A stretch of 64,000 nt of DNA from Bacillota bacterium (GTDB taxonomy: Bacteria; Bacillota; Bacilli; Alicyclobacillales; SLC66): assembly GCA_026627345.1 (NCBI GenBank), contig JAPNUP010000148.1:1-64000 (forward strand). Direction: 5' to 3'. Below the pieces are notes generated by a model. It was not told the DNA's origin. It did no database searches and saw only the letters and a program-made list of their open reading frames with translations. The translations under genes were made by a program, and so were the position numbers. Shown piece after piece: positions 23,521 to 31,425 of the stretch; the first letter of the stretch is position 1; each line of letters begins with the position of its first letter.

Positions 23521-25122
23521 ATGCCAAGGGTAGCGAAGTGGACCCTTCTGCTTACCTGCGGACTGGCAACTCTCTCTCTGGTCGGCTATGGCACCAGCGT
23601 CGCGGTCTCGCGAGGTGAGAGTACAACCATACAGCAACCTTCTTTGGGAGATCACGCGCCTATTCGCGTGTCATCGGCAAAACAGGGCAAAGGCACACAT
23701 CACGCCATGCTCGCAGCGCGTCCGGTGGCGCTACAAAGCGATTCACGAGCGCATCCATCCGATGAATTACTCGAAGGTATGCGTAGCTATCGTCCGGTTC
23801 TCAAAGCCCCCTACTTTTCGCAAACGGTGTTTCAGATCAACGGTGGATGGTACGAAGCTCCCCTGACAAAAGGCGAACGCGTGTCTGCAGTGGCCCTTTC
23901 AGATGGGATTGCGTGGACAATTCAGACAGCAGTCAGCAGTGGACAAGCCGCTTCGATTTCCCATGCGCGTATTTACTTAAGCCCTTATCGGCAAGGCACC
24001 ACGAAGGCTCGTCCGAGTCTTTTGCAAGAGGGAACCCAGCTGTACAAGACGACTACCTCACCTGGCACTTCCGATATCATTACCCTCTACCAATGGAACC
24101 AGGGTCTTCTTTATACAATGACACGTTCGATCGGATCAGGGCGCGAGCAAGAACGCCTCTACTTCGCTACGCCAGATGCACAACCGACATTGCTGACCAC
24201 AGTTAACGGTCTTTCTTTGACTGGATCCCTACAAGCAGTAGACACTGGCATCCTCTACGCTTTCGGACAGCATACAGATGGTGCCGTGCGTTTAAAGGCT
24301 GTTGGCTTTTTCAATCCGCAGACACATATCGCAACATCCCTACCCGCCACTGTATGGCCAGTCGCAATCGACAGTGTTGCGGGGGATTCGGTGAACGTCT
24401 TATCTGGTCCATCGGCCATTGCGGTTACCCTGGATACAGGCAAAGTGACTGTATCCCCAGCCCCTGCAGATCCGAGTCTGCGCGAGCAGGCTCTAAAGTC
24501 GTTGCATACGAAATCTTGGACGGTACTCTATCTGCCAAACGCTGCACCTGACCTAGCGCATAGCGCATACACATGGAGCCATGGATCGGATCACACGTAC
24601 ACGATTGATGTCGGCAATCCTTTATCGCGTCAGGACGTTTCCGTGACCGTTCAAAGCCTACCTGTCCATGGCGCTATCCACAGCCCGGACCAAACACCGA
24701 CTACTATTTTGAAGCCGAGTCGTTTCTTCGGCAACTATCAGGTCAAACATGCCTTTACGCTAAGTTCAAAAGAAGGACCTCTTGTCACTTGGGCTTACAC
24801 CAAGAATGAGGAACGCAAAGTTGCGTGGTTTGCCTCCTTTACCAGCGCAGGCTGGCGCTTTATGATTGGCCCTTTTTCATCCCCTGCCAACCTGGCACAG
24901 ATCAGACAGCTGCGCAGTTTGCTCGCCCTTTACGCACACGGGCCTGTCCTGCCACTCGGAGCCGCAGGACAGGTCAATATGCGTATGCAATCAGACACAA
25001 ACAAACAGAGTCAAGTTCTTTTCTCACCTGCCCCAGGCTTAGAAGTCTCAGCTGAAGGGCCTTCCCTATCCCCTCTTTCTGTACTTTCCCAGTGGACGGT
25101 GAATCCGGTAAACGGGGGCTAG
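23521..25122 (+). CDS. Large exported protein of unknown function
   Basis: A 533-residue protein with an N-terminal membrane anchor or signal peptide (WTLLLTCGLATLSLVGYG, about 7-25). The remainder has many short beta-like segments and alternating Ser/Gly/Thr turns that suggest a beta-propeller or repeat-like ectodomain, though I cannot define repeats confidently. The ATG at 23521 has GGGGGAGAG seven to eight bases upstream; the open frame reaches back to 23452 without a comparable site. It follows the two exported proteins upstream at 88 bp. No known domain is recognised. Confidence 0.6.
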   Translation: MPRVAKWTLLLTCGLATLSLVGYGTSVAVSRGESTTIQQPSLGDHAPIRVSSAKQGKGTHHAMLAARPVALQSDSRAHPSDELLEGMRSYRPVLKAPYFSQTVFQINGGWYEAPLTKGERVSAVALSDGIAWTIQTAVSSGQAASISHARIYLSPYRQGTTKARPSLLQEGTQLYKTTTSPGTSDIITLYQWNQGLLYTMTRSIGSGREQERLYFATPDAQPTLLTTVNGLSLTGSLQAVDTGILYAFGQHTDGAVRLKAVGFFNPQTHIATSLPATVWPVAIDSVAGDSVNVLSGPSAIAVTLDTGKVTVSPAPADPSLREQALKSLHTKSWTVLYLPNAAPDLAHSAYTWSHGSDHTYTIDVGNPLSRQDVSVTVQSLPVHGAIHSPDQTPTTILKPSRFFGNYQVKHAFTLSSKEGPLVTWAYTKNEERKVAWFASFTSAGWRFMIGPFSSPANLAQIRQLRSLLALYAHGPVLPLGAAGQVNMRMQSDTNKQSQVLFSPAPGLEVSAEGPSLSPLSVLSQWTVNPVNGG

Positions 25123-25139
25123 ACACCGGTCTGCTGTCC

Positions 25140-26312
25140 TCAGGCTTTTGCAGCCACCGCCGCAATCCGCGCGGCGGCTTCTTCTAAGCGCGCCTCCGGG
25201 GCCAGCATCGCAACCCGTACATACCCTTCTCCTGCCTCACCAAAACCGATACCAGGTGCCACAACCACGCCTTGTTCTTGGAGCAAGCGCTCGGCGAAAG
25301 CAACCGACGTAGTACCAGGCGGTGTGGGTAACCACACAAAAAACGAGCCTTCTGCAGGTAGCAACCTCGGATATCCCAGCCTTTTCAAAGCGTTGAGAAA
25401 AGCGTCTCGTCGACTGCGATACGTGTCACGCAGTTCCCGCACGCACCCTTGATCGCCGAGAAGCGCAGTCGCCGCGGCCCGCTGAATGCCGCCGAACAGG
25501 GACACGAAATAGTGGTCTTGAAGGGTGTTGAGAAGTTCGACCACCGTCTCGTTGCCAAGTGCAAACCCAACACGCCAGCCAGCCATATTGTACGTCTTAG
25601 ACAGCGTATAAAACTCTACCCCCACATCCTTTGCCCCTGGGGATTGTAAAAAACTTTGCTGCACGCCACTGAACCCGAGCGCTCCGTACGCAAAGTCATG
25701 AGCAACGACTATATCATGACGCTTGGCAAAAGCGATCGTTTCCTCAAAAAAAGTGGAGGTGGCAACGGCCGCGGTAGGATTGTTGGGATAGTTGAGAAAC
25801 ATCAATTTGGCCCGCTCTGCCACTTGTAGGTCAACCTGCCGGTAATCCGGTAAAAATCCGTTCTTCTCAGCTAGCGGCATAGCGACGAAGTCGGCGCCTG
25901 CCACGGCGATACCAGACAGGTAATCTGGATAACCGGGATCCGGCACAAGGGCAATGTCACCAGGGTTCAGCAAGCATTGACTGATTTCCACTAAACCCGC
26001 CTTGCCGCCGAATAACACGGCAACTTCCCTCTGTGCATCAAGTTGCACGCCGTATTCCCGCGCATAAAAGGTACAGATCGCCTCCCGCAATGCTGGCAGC
26101 CCACGAAAGGGTGGGTAGCGATGTGTGGTGGGATCTTGTGCAGCCGTCTGCAACGCTTCGACGATGTGCCGCGGCGTAGGTAAATCTGGATTCCCTTGGC
26201 CCAGATTGATAACATCGCGGCCGCTCGCGATCAAGACCGCCGCTCTGGACGTCAAAGACGCGAAGAATTGCTGAGGCAGACGCCGCATTACGTTGGCCGG
26301 TATAATTGGCAT
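25140..26312 (-). CDS. mtnE: Class I/II aminotransferase, MtnE (YkrV)-like
   Basis: A 390-residue PLP-dependent aminotransferase very similar in pattern to Bacillus MtnE/YkrV, which transaminates 2-keto-4-methylthiobutyrate to methionine in methionine salvage. Matching stretches are PQQFFASLTSRA, VINLGQGNPDLPTP, MFLNYPNNPTAAVA and the PLP-lysine motif TLSKTYNMAGWRVGFALG. The start ATG 26312 has GGAGG eight bases upstream and lies 13 bp after endonuclease IV on the same strand. No other methionine salvage gene is in the window, so another amino-donor specificity is possible. Confidence 0.72.
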   Translation of the reverse strand: MPIIPANVMRRLPQQFFASLTSRAAVLIASGRDVINLGQGNPDLPTPRHIVEALQTAAQDPTTHRYPPFRGLPALREAICTFYAREYGVQLDAQREVAVLFGGKAGLVEISQCLLNPGDIALVPDPGYPDYLSGIAVAGADFVAMPLAEKNGFLPDYRQVDLQVAERAKLMFLNYPNNPTAAVATSTFFEETIAFAKRHDIVVAHDFAYGALGFSGVQQSFLQSPGAKDVGVEFYTLSKTYNMAGWRVGFALGNETVVELLNTLQDHYFVSLFGGIQRAAATALLGDQGCVRELRDTYRSRRDAFLNALKRLGYPRLLPAEGSFFVWLPTPPGTTSVAFAERLLQEQGVVVAPGIGFGEAGEGYVRVAMLAPEARLEEAAARIAAVAAKA

Positions 26313-26325
26313 GATAACCGCCTCC

Positions 26326-27195
26326 TTACTCTTCTTCCCCGTTGCTCGGCGCATCTGGCGGCAATTCTTCTGTTTCCCCTCGCAATAAAGCAATCTCGTG
26401 CCTGTACAGGCCGCCTGGCGTTTCCAAGATCAGCGGAATCTGTGCAAGCGCCGGATGCCGTACGATCCGCAATAGAGCATCGACCCCGAGCGAACCGCGA
26501 CCGATATTGGCGTGACGGTCCTTGTGTGAGTCAAACGGCGTTTTCGAGTCGTTGATATGCGCAACTTTCAGTTTGTCGAGCCCGATCGTATCGTCAAATC
26601 GCGACAAAAAGCCATCGAAGTCATTGACGATATCATACCCTGCACTGTAGTTGTGGCAGGTGTCTATACATACTGCCAGCTTTTCACGATGCTTGACAAG
26701 GGCCATGATCTCGGCAATCTCTTCTAATTGATTACCCACTTTAGATCCATCTCCGGCCATAGTCTCTAAACAAATCGACAACGGCTCTTCGCCCGTCAAA
26801 ATGGCATTGAGCCCTTCAGCGATCCGTTTGATCCCGGCTGCCGTGCCAGTTCCCACGTGACTGCCTGGATGCATCACAATATACTTAAAGCCAAGATAAG
26901 ATACGCGCTGAATCTCCTCCGTCAGAATCATCACCCCGTATTCGAAGGTATCTGTCTTTTGACTTGCCAAATTGACCAAATACGACAGATGTACCACAGG
27001 GTCTGAAAGACCGCTTTGCTCCATGATCGCTTGCGCCTCATCACGATGAAATGTGTCGATCGGCTTGGCCGCGCCACCGCGGTTACTGCGTGTATAGATC
27101 ATATACGTATCAGCCCTATAGGAGATGGACTCCTCAACCGCTTTCAACAAACCAGTTTTGGCGATAGAAACATTAGCCCCTATTTTCAAAGACAA
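26326..27195 (-). CDS. nfo: Endonuclease IV (AP endonuclease)
   Basis: A 289-residue apurinic/apyrimidinic endonuclease of the Nfo family, which cuts abasic DNA during base excision repair using three metal ions. Metal-site motifs are visible: MHPGSHVGTG, CLETMAGDGSKVG, CIDTCHNYSAGYD, HINDSKTPFDSHKDRHANIG and LETPGG. The N-terminal HxPY stretch is slightly unusual (VVHLSYLVNLAS). The start is TTG; a ribosome site GGAGGAG lies just upstream, and the second in-frame TTG six bases further in is also possible. Likely co-transcribed with the mtnE-like gene. Confidence 0.9.
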   Translation of the reverse strand: MSLKIGANVSIAKTGLLKAVEESISYRADTYMIYTRSNRGGAAKPIDTFHRDEAQAIMEQSGLSDPVVHLSYLVNLASQKTDTFEYGVMILTEEIQRVSYLGFKYIVMHPGSHVGTGTAAGIKRIAEGLNAILTGEEPLSICLETMAGDGSKVGNQLEEIAEIMALVKHREKLAVCIDTCHNYSAGYDIVNDFDGFLSRFDDTIGLDKLKVAHINDSKTPFDSHKDRHANIGRGSLGVDALLRIVRHPALAQIPLILETPGGLYRHEIALLRGETEELPPDAPSNGEEE

Positions 27196-27309
27196 TACTC
27201 CTCCTTAGCATAACGGCACAGCCGCCGACACTACAGTACACGGGAGGCGCTACCGGCGCCATTGCTTACCTTATGTACATGTGCCCAGTCTACCACAAGA
27301 GACGCAAAG

Positions 27310-27349
27310 AGAAGGCGCATGCAGTCTTGACGACCTGCACACGCCTTCT
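27310..27349 (-). terminator. Probable terminator of glnA
   Basis: An inverted repeat AGAAGGCG/CGCCTTCT (27310-27317 and 27342-27349) is extended by TGCAG/CTGCA inside. On the minus strand it is followed by a moderately T-rich stretch. It lies 22 bp past the glnA stop. Confidence 0.6.
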
Positions 27350-27370
27350 GACATACAAAGTCCACGTTTC

Positions 27371-28795
27371 CTACAGATCCAGATACATCTGGAACTCAAG
27401 CGGATGCGGGCGCAACTTGAGAGGAAGTACTTCTGTCGAACGCTTGAAGTCGATCCATGTCGCGATGAAGTCGCGATCGAATACCCCACCTTCGAGTAGA
27501 AATTCGTGATCGCTCTCAAGCGCCTCAAGCACTTCGTCGAGTGAGCCTGGCACGCTGCGAATCTGCGCCTTCTCATCTGCTCCTAGTTCATAGATATTCT
27601 TATCCATCGGGCCATAGCCGTGCGCCGTCGGATCGATCTTGCGGCGAATACCATCTAATCCAGCAAGCAGCATCGCTGCAAAAGCCAAGTACGGGTTTGC
27701 CGTACAATCTGGCGTCCGAAACTCGATACGTGCAGTCTTCGGCGTAACGGCCGCCACTGGTACGCGCACAGCCGCACTGCGGTTGCCTTTAGAAAACACA
27801 AGGTTGACTGGCGCTTCGTATCCGGGAACCAAACGCTTAAAGGAGTTGGTGCTCGGAGTGGCAAACGCCAGAATGGCAGGCGCGTGCATGAGGATGCCTC
27901 CGATATAATGCAAGGCAGTTTCACTCATGTTGCCATAACGCCCCTCTTCAAAGAACAAGGGATGACCATCTCTAAACAAGCTTTGGTGTACATGCATGCC
28001 AGACCCGTTATCACCGTACACCGGTTTCGGCATGAATGTGGCAACCTTCCCGTACTTGCGAGCCACATTGCGAACGATATATTTATAGAGTAAAACAGTG
28101 TCCGCGACATTCGTTAGCGTGTTGAATCGAAAGTTAATCTCTGCTTGACCCGCGGACGCGACTTCGTGATGATGGCGTTCGACACGAATGCCTGCATTCA
28201 TTAATTCCATCACCATTTCGGTACGAATGTCGTGCTGACTGTCGGTAGGCTGAACAGGAAAATAGCCACCTTTGTTCTTTACTTTGTAAGCTAAGTTACC
28301 ATTCTCGTCCTTACCCGTGTTCCAATTTCCTTCGCTCGAATCCAACTGGTAGAAAGCACCCGATTGGCTGGAATCAAATCTGACATCGTCGAAAATAAAA
28401 AATTCGAGCTCAGGGCCAAAATACGCTTCTGTCGCCACGCCTGACTGGCGCATGAAGGCTTCTGCCTTTTGTGCGATAAAGCGAGGATCGCGATTGTAAC
28501 GAACGCCCGCGGGATCATAGATGTCACATACAAGATCCAAGGTAGGGACTGCGGTAAAAGCATCTACATAGGCAGTAGCAAGGTCTGGACGCATCACCAT
28601 ATCGGATTCTTCAATGCCTCGAAATCCCTGAATACTGCTACCGTCAAAAGCCACACCGTGCGTCAGCATGTCTTCGTCTACTTCGATAGCCGGAATCGTA
28701 ACATGGTGTTGCCGGCCCGGCATATCCACCAAGCGAAAATCCACCATCTGAATCTTCTTCTCTTTAATCAAGGATAAAATTTCCGAAACTGTCAT
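27371..28795 (-). CDS. glnA: Glutamine synthetase, type I-beta
   Basis: A 474-residue glutamine synthetase (glutamate + ammonia + ATP). Signature motifs are DGSSIQGF (51-58), PVYGDNGSGMHVHQSL (258-272) and the ATP-site stretch NRSAAVRVP (338-346). The C-terminus carries the loop KNIYELGADEKAQ, with Tyr402 aligning to the adenylylated Tyr397 of enteric GlnA, and extends to a GSI-beta-type end (RPHPLEFQMYLDL). Bacillus GlnA is the shorter alpha type (444 residues). The start ATG 28795 has GGGAG eight bases upstream and begins MTVSEIL as in the family; the open frame to 28897 crosses the operator and is not used. Monocistronic. Confidence 0.9.
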   Translation of the reverse strand: MTVSEILSLIKEKKIQMVDFRLVDMPGRQHHVTIPAIEVDEDMLTHGVAFDGSSIQGFRGIEESDMVMRPDLATAYVDAFTAVPTLDLVCDIYDPAGVRYNRDPRFIAQKAEAFMRQSGVATEAYFGPELEFFIFDDVRFDSSQSGAFYQLDSSEGNWNTGKDENGNLAYKVKNKGGYFPVQPTDSQHDIRTEMVMELMNAGIRVERHHHEVASAGQAEINFRFNTLTNVADTVLLYKYIVRNVARKYGKVATFMPKPVYGDNGSGMHVHQSLFRDGHPLFFEEGRYGNMSETALHYIGGILMHAPAILAFATPSTNSFKRLVPGYEAPVNLVFSKGNRSAAVRVPVAAVTPKTARIEFRTPDCTANPYLAFAAMLLAGLDGIRRKIDPTAHGYGPMDKNIYELGADEKAQIRSVPGSLDEVLEALESDHEFLLEGGVFDRDFIATWIDFKRSTEVLPLKLRPHPLEFQMYLDL

Positions 28796-28828
28796 GTCTC
28801 CAACTCCCGCAAGTAAAGTGACGTTATG

Positions 28829-28849
28829 CATTTCGACAGTGTCGAAATG
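28829..28849. promoter_or_regulatory. Palindromic operator upstream of glnA
   Basis: Perfect 10-bp inverted repeat CATTTCGACA-G-TGTCGAAATG centred at 28839. It lies between the glnA promoter and its start codon, where bound protein would block transcription. It does not match the GlnR/TnrA consensus TGTNA-N7-TNACA. The regulator is unknown. Confidence 0.65.
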
Positions 28850-28862
28850 TTTTTCTACGGGT

Positions 28863-28892
28863 TCAGTATACGATACTCCCTGCAGTTCCGTC
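28863..28892 (-). promoter_or_regulatory. Sigma-A promoter of glnA
   Basis: On the minus strand TTGACG is followed after 18 bp by TATACT, about 70 bp upstream of the glnA start and just upstream of the palindromic operator. Boundaries are approximate within a few bases. Confidence 0.55.
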
Positions 28893-28923
28893 AACACTTC
28901 ATGTTAGGTTAGCTCACGTGCAC

Positions 28924-30114
28924 TTAGTCGAACCGCAATGTTCGTCGCCGGACAGATACGCTGAGGGCAATCCCAATGAAAATAAAATCGACGATCAAAG
29001 AGGAGCCTCCGTAACTGACAAACGGCAAGGTGATCCCCGTGGCTGGCGTGATGACCAAATTCATCCCGATGTTCTCAAAAATCTGAAACGCAAACATCCC
29101 GACCGCTCCTGCGAGCATGTACGAACCAAAATCATCGAGTGCTGTGTTCGCTATGCGAATCATCCGGTAAAGCATATATAAAAACAGCATGATAAGCACG
29201 CTTGATCCGATAAATCCCAACTGTTCCGCTACTGCCGAAAAGATGAAATCTGTCCACTGAAAAGGAATCCACCCACCGGAAGTCTGGGAGCCGTGAAACA
29301 GGCCTGTCCCGTAGACACCGCCTGAACCGACAGCAATCTCCGCCTGCGCAACCTGATACCCATAATCGGACGTACTGTAGCCCGGATCGATGAGCGTGAC
29401 AATCCGCATGGTCTGGTAATACTTGAGAAAATGCTGGTGCAGTAGGAAATGGAGCGTTTCTTTATAAAACACGCCTATCGCTAGCGCGACAAAGCCTACC
29501 AACGTCCCACCGATCCCCATCATCCATGCCAAGTGCCGTTTTTTCACATAGACCAACAGCATGGTGAACATCGTCGCGATGAGGACCAATGCCTGTCCGA
29601 GTGCGGGCTCTTTCAGAATAAGGGCCGCCGGAATGAGAAAAACAGCGAATACGGGCAATAACCCCCGAAAGGAATAGTCAGGCGTCTCTCGCTCGTTCAT
29701 ACGGGCCATGTAGTCAGACGTCCATATGATCGCGGCGAGTTTGGCTAATTCCGAGGGCTCAAAGCTGAGTCCCGGAAGCGGAATCCAACTATGCGCATTG
29801 TTGATCTTGTGGAACCCGAAAACCGCGACAAGTAAAAATAGCGTGCCACCATAAAAGATCCAACGGATCTTTGCCAAACTCTTGTAGTCATAAAACATGA
29901 CCAGAAACATCGTGATATAGCTCAGCACTTCCCAAACGATCTGTCGGTACAGAATATGAGCGGGAATGCCGAGTACGGGATCCCCCACAGCCGGATTAGC
30001 TTTGCCGTAGGTCGAGGTGTACACCGCGATACAACTAAAAACAGAAATACCCAGCATAGCGATGATCAGACCGTAGTCGAGATCGCGGATGTTACGTTTT
30101 ACAATGGATTCCAA
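28924..30114 (-). CDS. FtsW/RodA/SpoVE-family protein, RodA-like
   Basis: A 396-residue polytopic SEDS-family peptidoglycan polymerase with about ten membrane segments. SEDS proteins polymerise glycan strands from lipid II with a partner class B PBP. Conserved stretches include FEPSELAKLAAI, GSQTSGGWIPFQWTDFIFSAVAEQLGF and ENIGMNLVITPATGITLPFVSYGGSS. The last resembles RodA (elongation) more than FtsW. The start is TTG 30114 with GGAG about nine bases upstream. It stands alone without mreBCD neighbours. The alternative is a sporulation SEDS protein. Confidence 0.8.
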   Translation of the reverse strand: MESIVKRNIRDLDYGLIIAMLGISVFSCIAVYTSTYGKANPAVGDPVLGIPAHILYRQIVWEVLSYITMFLVMFYDYKSLAKIRWIFYGGTLFLLVAVFGFHKINNAHSWIPLPGLSFEPSELAKLAAIIWTSDYMARMNERETPDYSFRGLLPVFAVFLIPAALILKEPALGQALVLIATMFTMLLVYVKKRHLAWMMGIGGTLVGFVALAIGVFYKETLHFLLHQHFLKYYQTMRIVTLIDPGYSTSDYGYQVAQAEIAVGSGGVYGTGLFHGSQTSGGWIPFQWTDFIFSAVAEQLGFIGSSVLIMLFLYMLYRMIRIANTALDDFGSYMLAGAVGMFAFQIFENIGMNLVITPATGITLPFVSYGGSSLIVDFIFIGIALSVSVRRRTLRFD

Positions 30115-30257
30115 AACCGTGCGCTCCTTTGGCCAAGGCGGTATTCCCCTCTATCTTCGCATGCATCGCCGAAAGGCGCAATGCCTGATCGGACGGATCT
30201 GTGAACAGGCAGTAACATCCCTCAAAGCACTCCGGCAAGGCAGGATCAAGAGATGTA

Positions 30258-30866
30258 TCACAGTCTTCGCTTTTTGCGCTTTAGCATCCACAACCAACAG
30301 CCGACGAGACAAAAGGTGCCGGCCATGCCCGCTGACAGCCACAAATCACCGACAGGAAAAGCTTCGCGCAATGCGGCCACATGTGGACCTGCGAAGCGAC
30401 CCAGGGTGATAAATGCTGTGACCCAGATGCACACGCCTGTATAGGCGGCAAGGGCAAAGCGTGGATAAGGCATACCGCCAAGGCCTGCCACAATAGCAGT
30501 CACGTGCCGCACCCCCGGTACGAAAAAACCGGCGATCAGGGAGACACTCCCATACTTGTCGAAGTACCGTTCTACTGTCGCCATTCTTGGTTCGGTCAGC
30601 CCGACGTGTCGCCCCAGTCGTAACAGCAGTGGTCGACCGATCCAGGCGCCAGCCGCGTAGCTGAGCGTGATGCCGATACCGCCGCCGATGATGCCTGACA
30701 ATAAGCTAGGCAGGTACGCCAAATGGCCACGATAGATCAAGTACCCGACCGCAGTCAGAATGGTCTCATCCGGCAAGGGCAAACCGACGATCCCCAAGAT
30801 CAGGATTCCAGCCAAGCCGACATAACCATACTGATGAATCCATACGAGCAAGTGCCCACTCGTCAT
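30258..30866 (-). CDS. DedA-family membrane protein (second copy)
   Basis: A 202-residue DedA/VTT membrane protein related to the copy at 17826-18425. It shows ILGIVGLPLPDETIL, the RYFDKYGSVSLIAGFFVPGVRHVTAIVAGLGGMP stretch containing the conserved arginine motif, and C-terminal membrane segments. The arginine-containing loop FFVPGVRHV corresponds to the functional motif of the family. The start ATG 30866 has GAGGTG nine bases upstream; a GTG at 30878 is inside that site. Such proteins affect lipid carrier or phospholipid transport. The exact substrate is unknown. Confidence 0.82.
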   Translation of the reverse strand: MTSGHLLVWIHQYGYVGLAGILILGIVGLPLPDETILTAVGYLIYRGHLAYLPSLLSGIIGGGIGITLSYAAGAWIGRPLLLRLGRHVGLTEPRMATVERYFDKYGSVSLIAGFFVPGVRHVTAIVAGLGGMPYPRFALAAYTGVCIWVTAFITLGRFAGPHVAALREAFPVGDLWLSAGMAGTFCLVGCWLWMLKRKKRRL

Positions 30867-30972
30867 TTTGTTATTCACCTCGCCTATCTCTTTCGGTATT
30901 CCTCCGCTTATCCGCAGACGCCTGCGCTAAAGACAGTACAGGTACATAGGGTACATTTGAGGAGGGAGAACG

Positions 30973-31272
30973 ATGTTTATTCCACGTCATCAGTGGCATC
31001 GGCACGTAGGTCGTCACGTTTTGGTGCACACCCGCTCAGGCGTCTATCACGGTCGTTTGCAAGGAATCACGGATACGCACATGCACCTGCAAGGCACCCG
31101 ACTTGCCAGTACAGCAAAAGACGAAGCGCTCTTGCTGAAGACACTCGAGACTTCTTCTGAAGTGAGGCACGAGCCGGACTTGGTCTATTTTCCAGGCGCC
31201 GCGATGGCGATCCCTTTGGCTGCGGTCGCTGGCGTCACCGCGCTTGGTCTTGGCGCCATGGCAGGCTGGTAA
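30973..31272 (+). CDS. Small protein with LSm-like N-terminus and hydrophobic C-terminus
   Basis: A 99-residue protein preceded by GGAGGGAGAACG. Residues 10-42 (HVGRHVLVHTRSGVYHGRLQGITDTHMHLQG) have the strand-turn pattern of an Sm/LSm-like beta barrel, where GVYHGRL replaces the usual G-x-Y-x-G-x-L. The C-terminal 26 residues are hydrophobic and glycine/alanine-rich (AMAIPLAAVAGVTALGLGAMAGW), likely a membrane insertion segment. Similar small proteins are encoded in Bacilli (YqfC/spore-coat style is uncertain). Function unknown; a spore or membrane role is only a guess. Confidence 0.55.
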   Translation: MFIPRHQWHRHVGRHVLVHTRSGVYHGRLQGITDTHMHLQGTRLASTAKDEALLLKTLETSSEVRHEPDLVYFPGAAMAIPLAAVAGVTALGLGAMAGW

Positions 31273-31290
31273 AATGGTTTGCAATCGTGC

Positions 31291-31325
31291 GGGGCGTTCA
31301 CACCTTGTGTGTGGGCGCCCCTTCT
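31291..31325 (+). terminator. Hairpin terminator after the small LSm-like gene
   Basis: GGGGCG (31291-31296) pairs with CGCCCC (31316-31321), with an inner CACAC/GTGTG stem, followed by TTCTTT. It lies between the small gene and the downstream SEDS gene. Confidence 0.6.
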
Positions 31326-31425
31326 TTGTCCATTACAAAAAACTATGCAAGTGGACGGGCATTTAGCAGGAGGACAGGGCATCCGCAGCGAATAAAAGTG
31401 TTTGTACATAACTGGAGGGGCATGA

